Notes under the pieces: generated by a model | What the model saw: only the letters and a program-made list of their open reading frames with translations | Database searches by the model: none | Told to the model about the DNA's origin: nothing | DNA from: Rhodococcus aetherivorans | GTDB lineage: Bacteria; Actinomycetota; Actinomycetes; Mycobacteriales; Mycobacteriaceae | Length of the DNA stretch: 64,000 nucleotides | NCBI RefSeq assembly: GCF_011058165.1 | Contig: NZ_JAALEG010000006.1 | Span: 1 to 64,000, forward strand | Direction of reading: 5' to 3' | Program-made: the position numbers and the translations under genes | Part shown: positions 63,853-64,000 of the stretch, piece after piece | How positions within the stretch are numbered: position 1 is the first letter of the stretch | Layout: each line of letters begins with the position of its first letter

Positions 63853-64000
63853 ACGCCGGGGACCGAGACCCGATCGGAACCGGCACGAGACCCATCCGAC
63901 GCGTCGGCAACGCGCCGGACGATGCGTCTCGTCGCCCGGGGTCCGTATTGTGGGTGACCGCAGCGCACCGGACGACACCGCACCGGGCCGATACGCAGAA

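Overview
The window is 64 kb of high-GC DNA. Its gene set points to a mycolic-acid actinobacterium (Mycobacteriales), most likely Rhodococcus or a close relative. The evidence is GltBD, FhaA beside a tRNA-Leu, the fused LysX lysyl-PG synthase/lysyl-tRNA synthetase, a SigK/RskA pair with its fasciclin lipoprotein, a cutinase-like esterase, a DUF5313 protein, and FadD and IlvG-like enzymes. A near-perfect parS site at 43555-43570, together with gltBD and fhaA, suggests an origin-proximal position. No species call is possible from the sequence alone.

Region 1 (1 to about 10.9 kb) is accessory DNA. It holds a PD-(D/E)XK nuclease-like gene divergent from a DUF262/DUF1524 (GmrSD/SspE-type) modification-dependent nuclease. 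These are followed by a frameshifted HNH endonuclease gene, a translationally coupled pair (an unassigned helical protein plus a DUF6308-like protein), and a two-TM DUF4352-like protein. Next come two abutting tyrosine-recombinase genes, one of which lacks the catalytic residues, then a decayed IS256-type transposase and the 3' stub of a broken gene. It reads as a defence-flavoured island whose right boundary lies at about 10.6-10.9 kb.

Region 2 (10.9-24 kb) is chromosomal housekeeping: acyl-CoA ligase, DUF5313 protein, GntR regulator, RraA, small proteins, an S4 protein, photolyase, two NAD-dependent epimerase-like enzymes and a BCCT transporter. The transporter gene is flanked by two copies of the same palindromic repeat. 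A 21-bp inverted repeat upstream of the gene at 14932 buries that gene's Shine-Dalgarno sequence in one arm and competes with a second hairpin.

Region 3 (22.7-26.3 kb) is a compact SigK regulon. Fasciclin lipoprotein and lipocalin genes run one way; a hydrolase gene, sigK and rskA run the other way. The shared intergenic region carries two divergent CCATCC-N15-CCGAA(T/C) promoters that match the mycobacterial SigK consensus. A 33-codon stub of an FAD/NAD oxidoreductase lies between the hydrolase gene and sigK, marking an apparent deletion.

Region 4 (26.3-50.5 kb) holds a MarR/MMPL pair, a ribosome hibernation factor, several microproteins, the complete kdpFABC-kdpDE potassium locus with an extra membrane microprotein in front, lysX, parS, and assorted enzymes and regulators. 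A secreted protein built on repeated VTNIG motifs follows.

Region 5 (50.5-64 kb) holds gltBD, a TetR/FAD-monooxygenase pair with a double operator, an acetolactate-synthase-like enzyme, a methyltransferase, tRNA-Leu(CAG) and fhaA.
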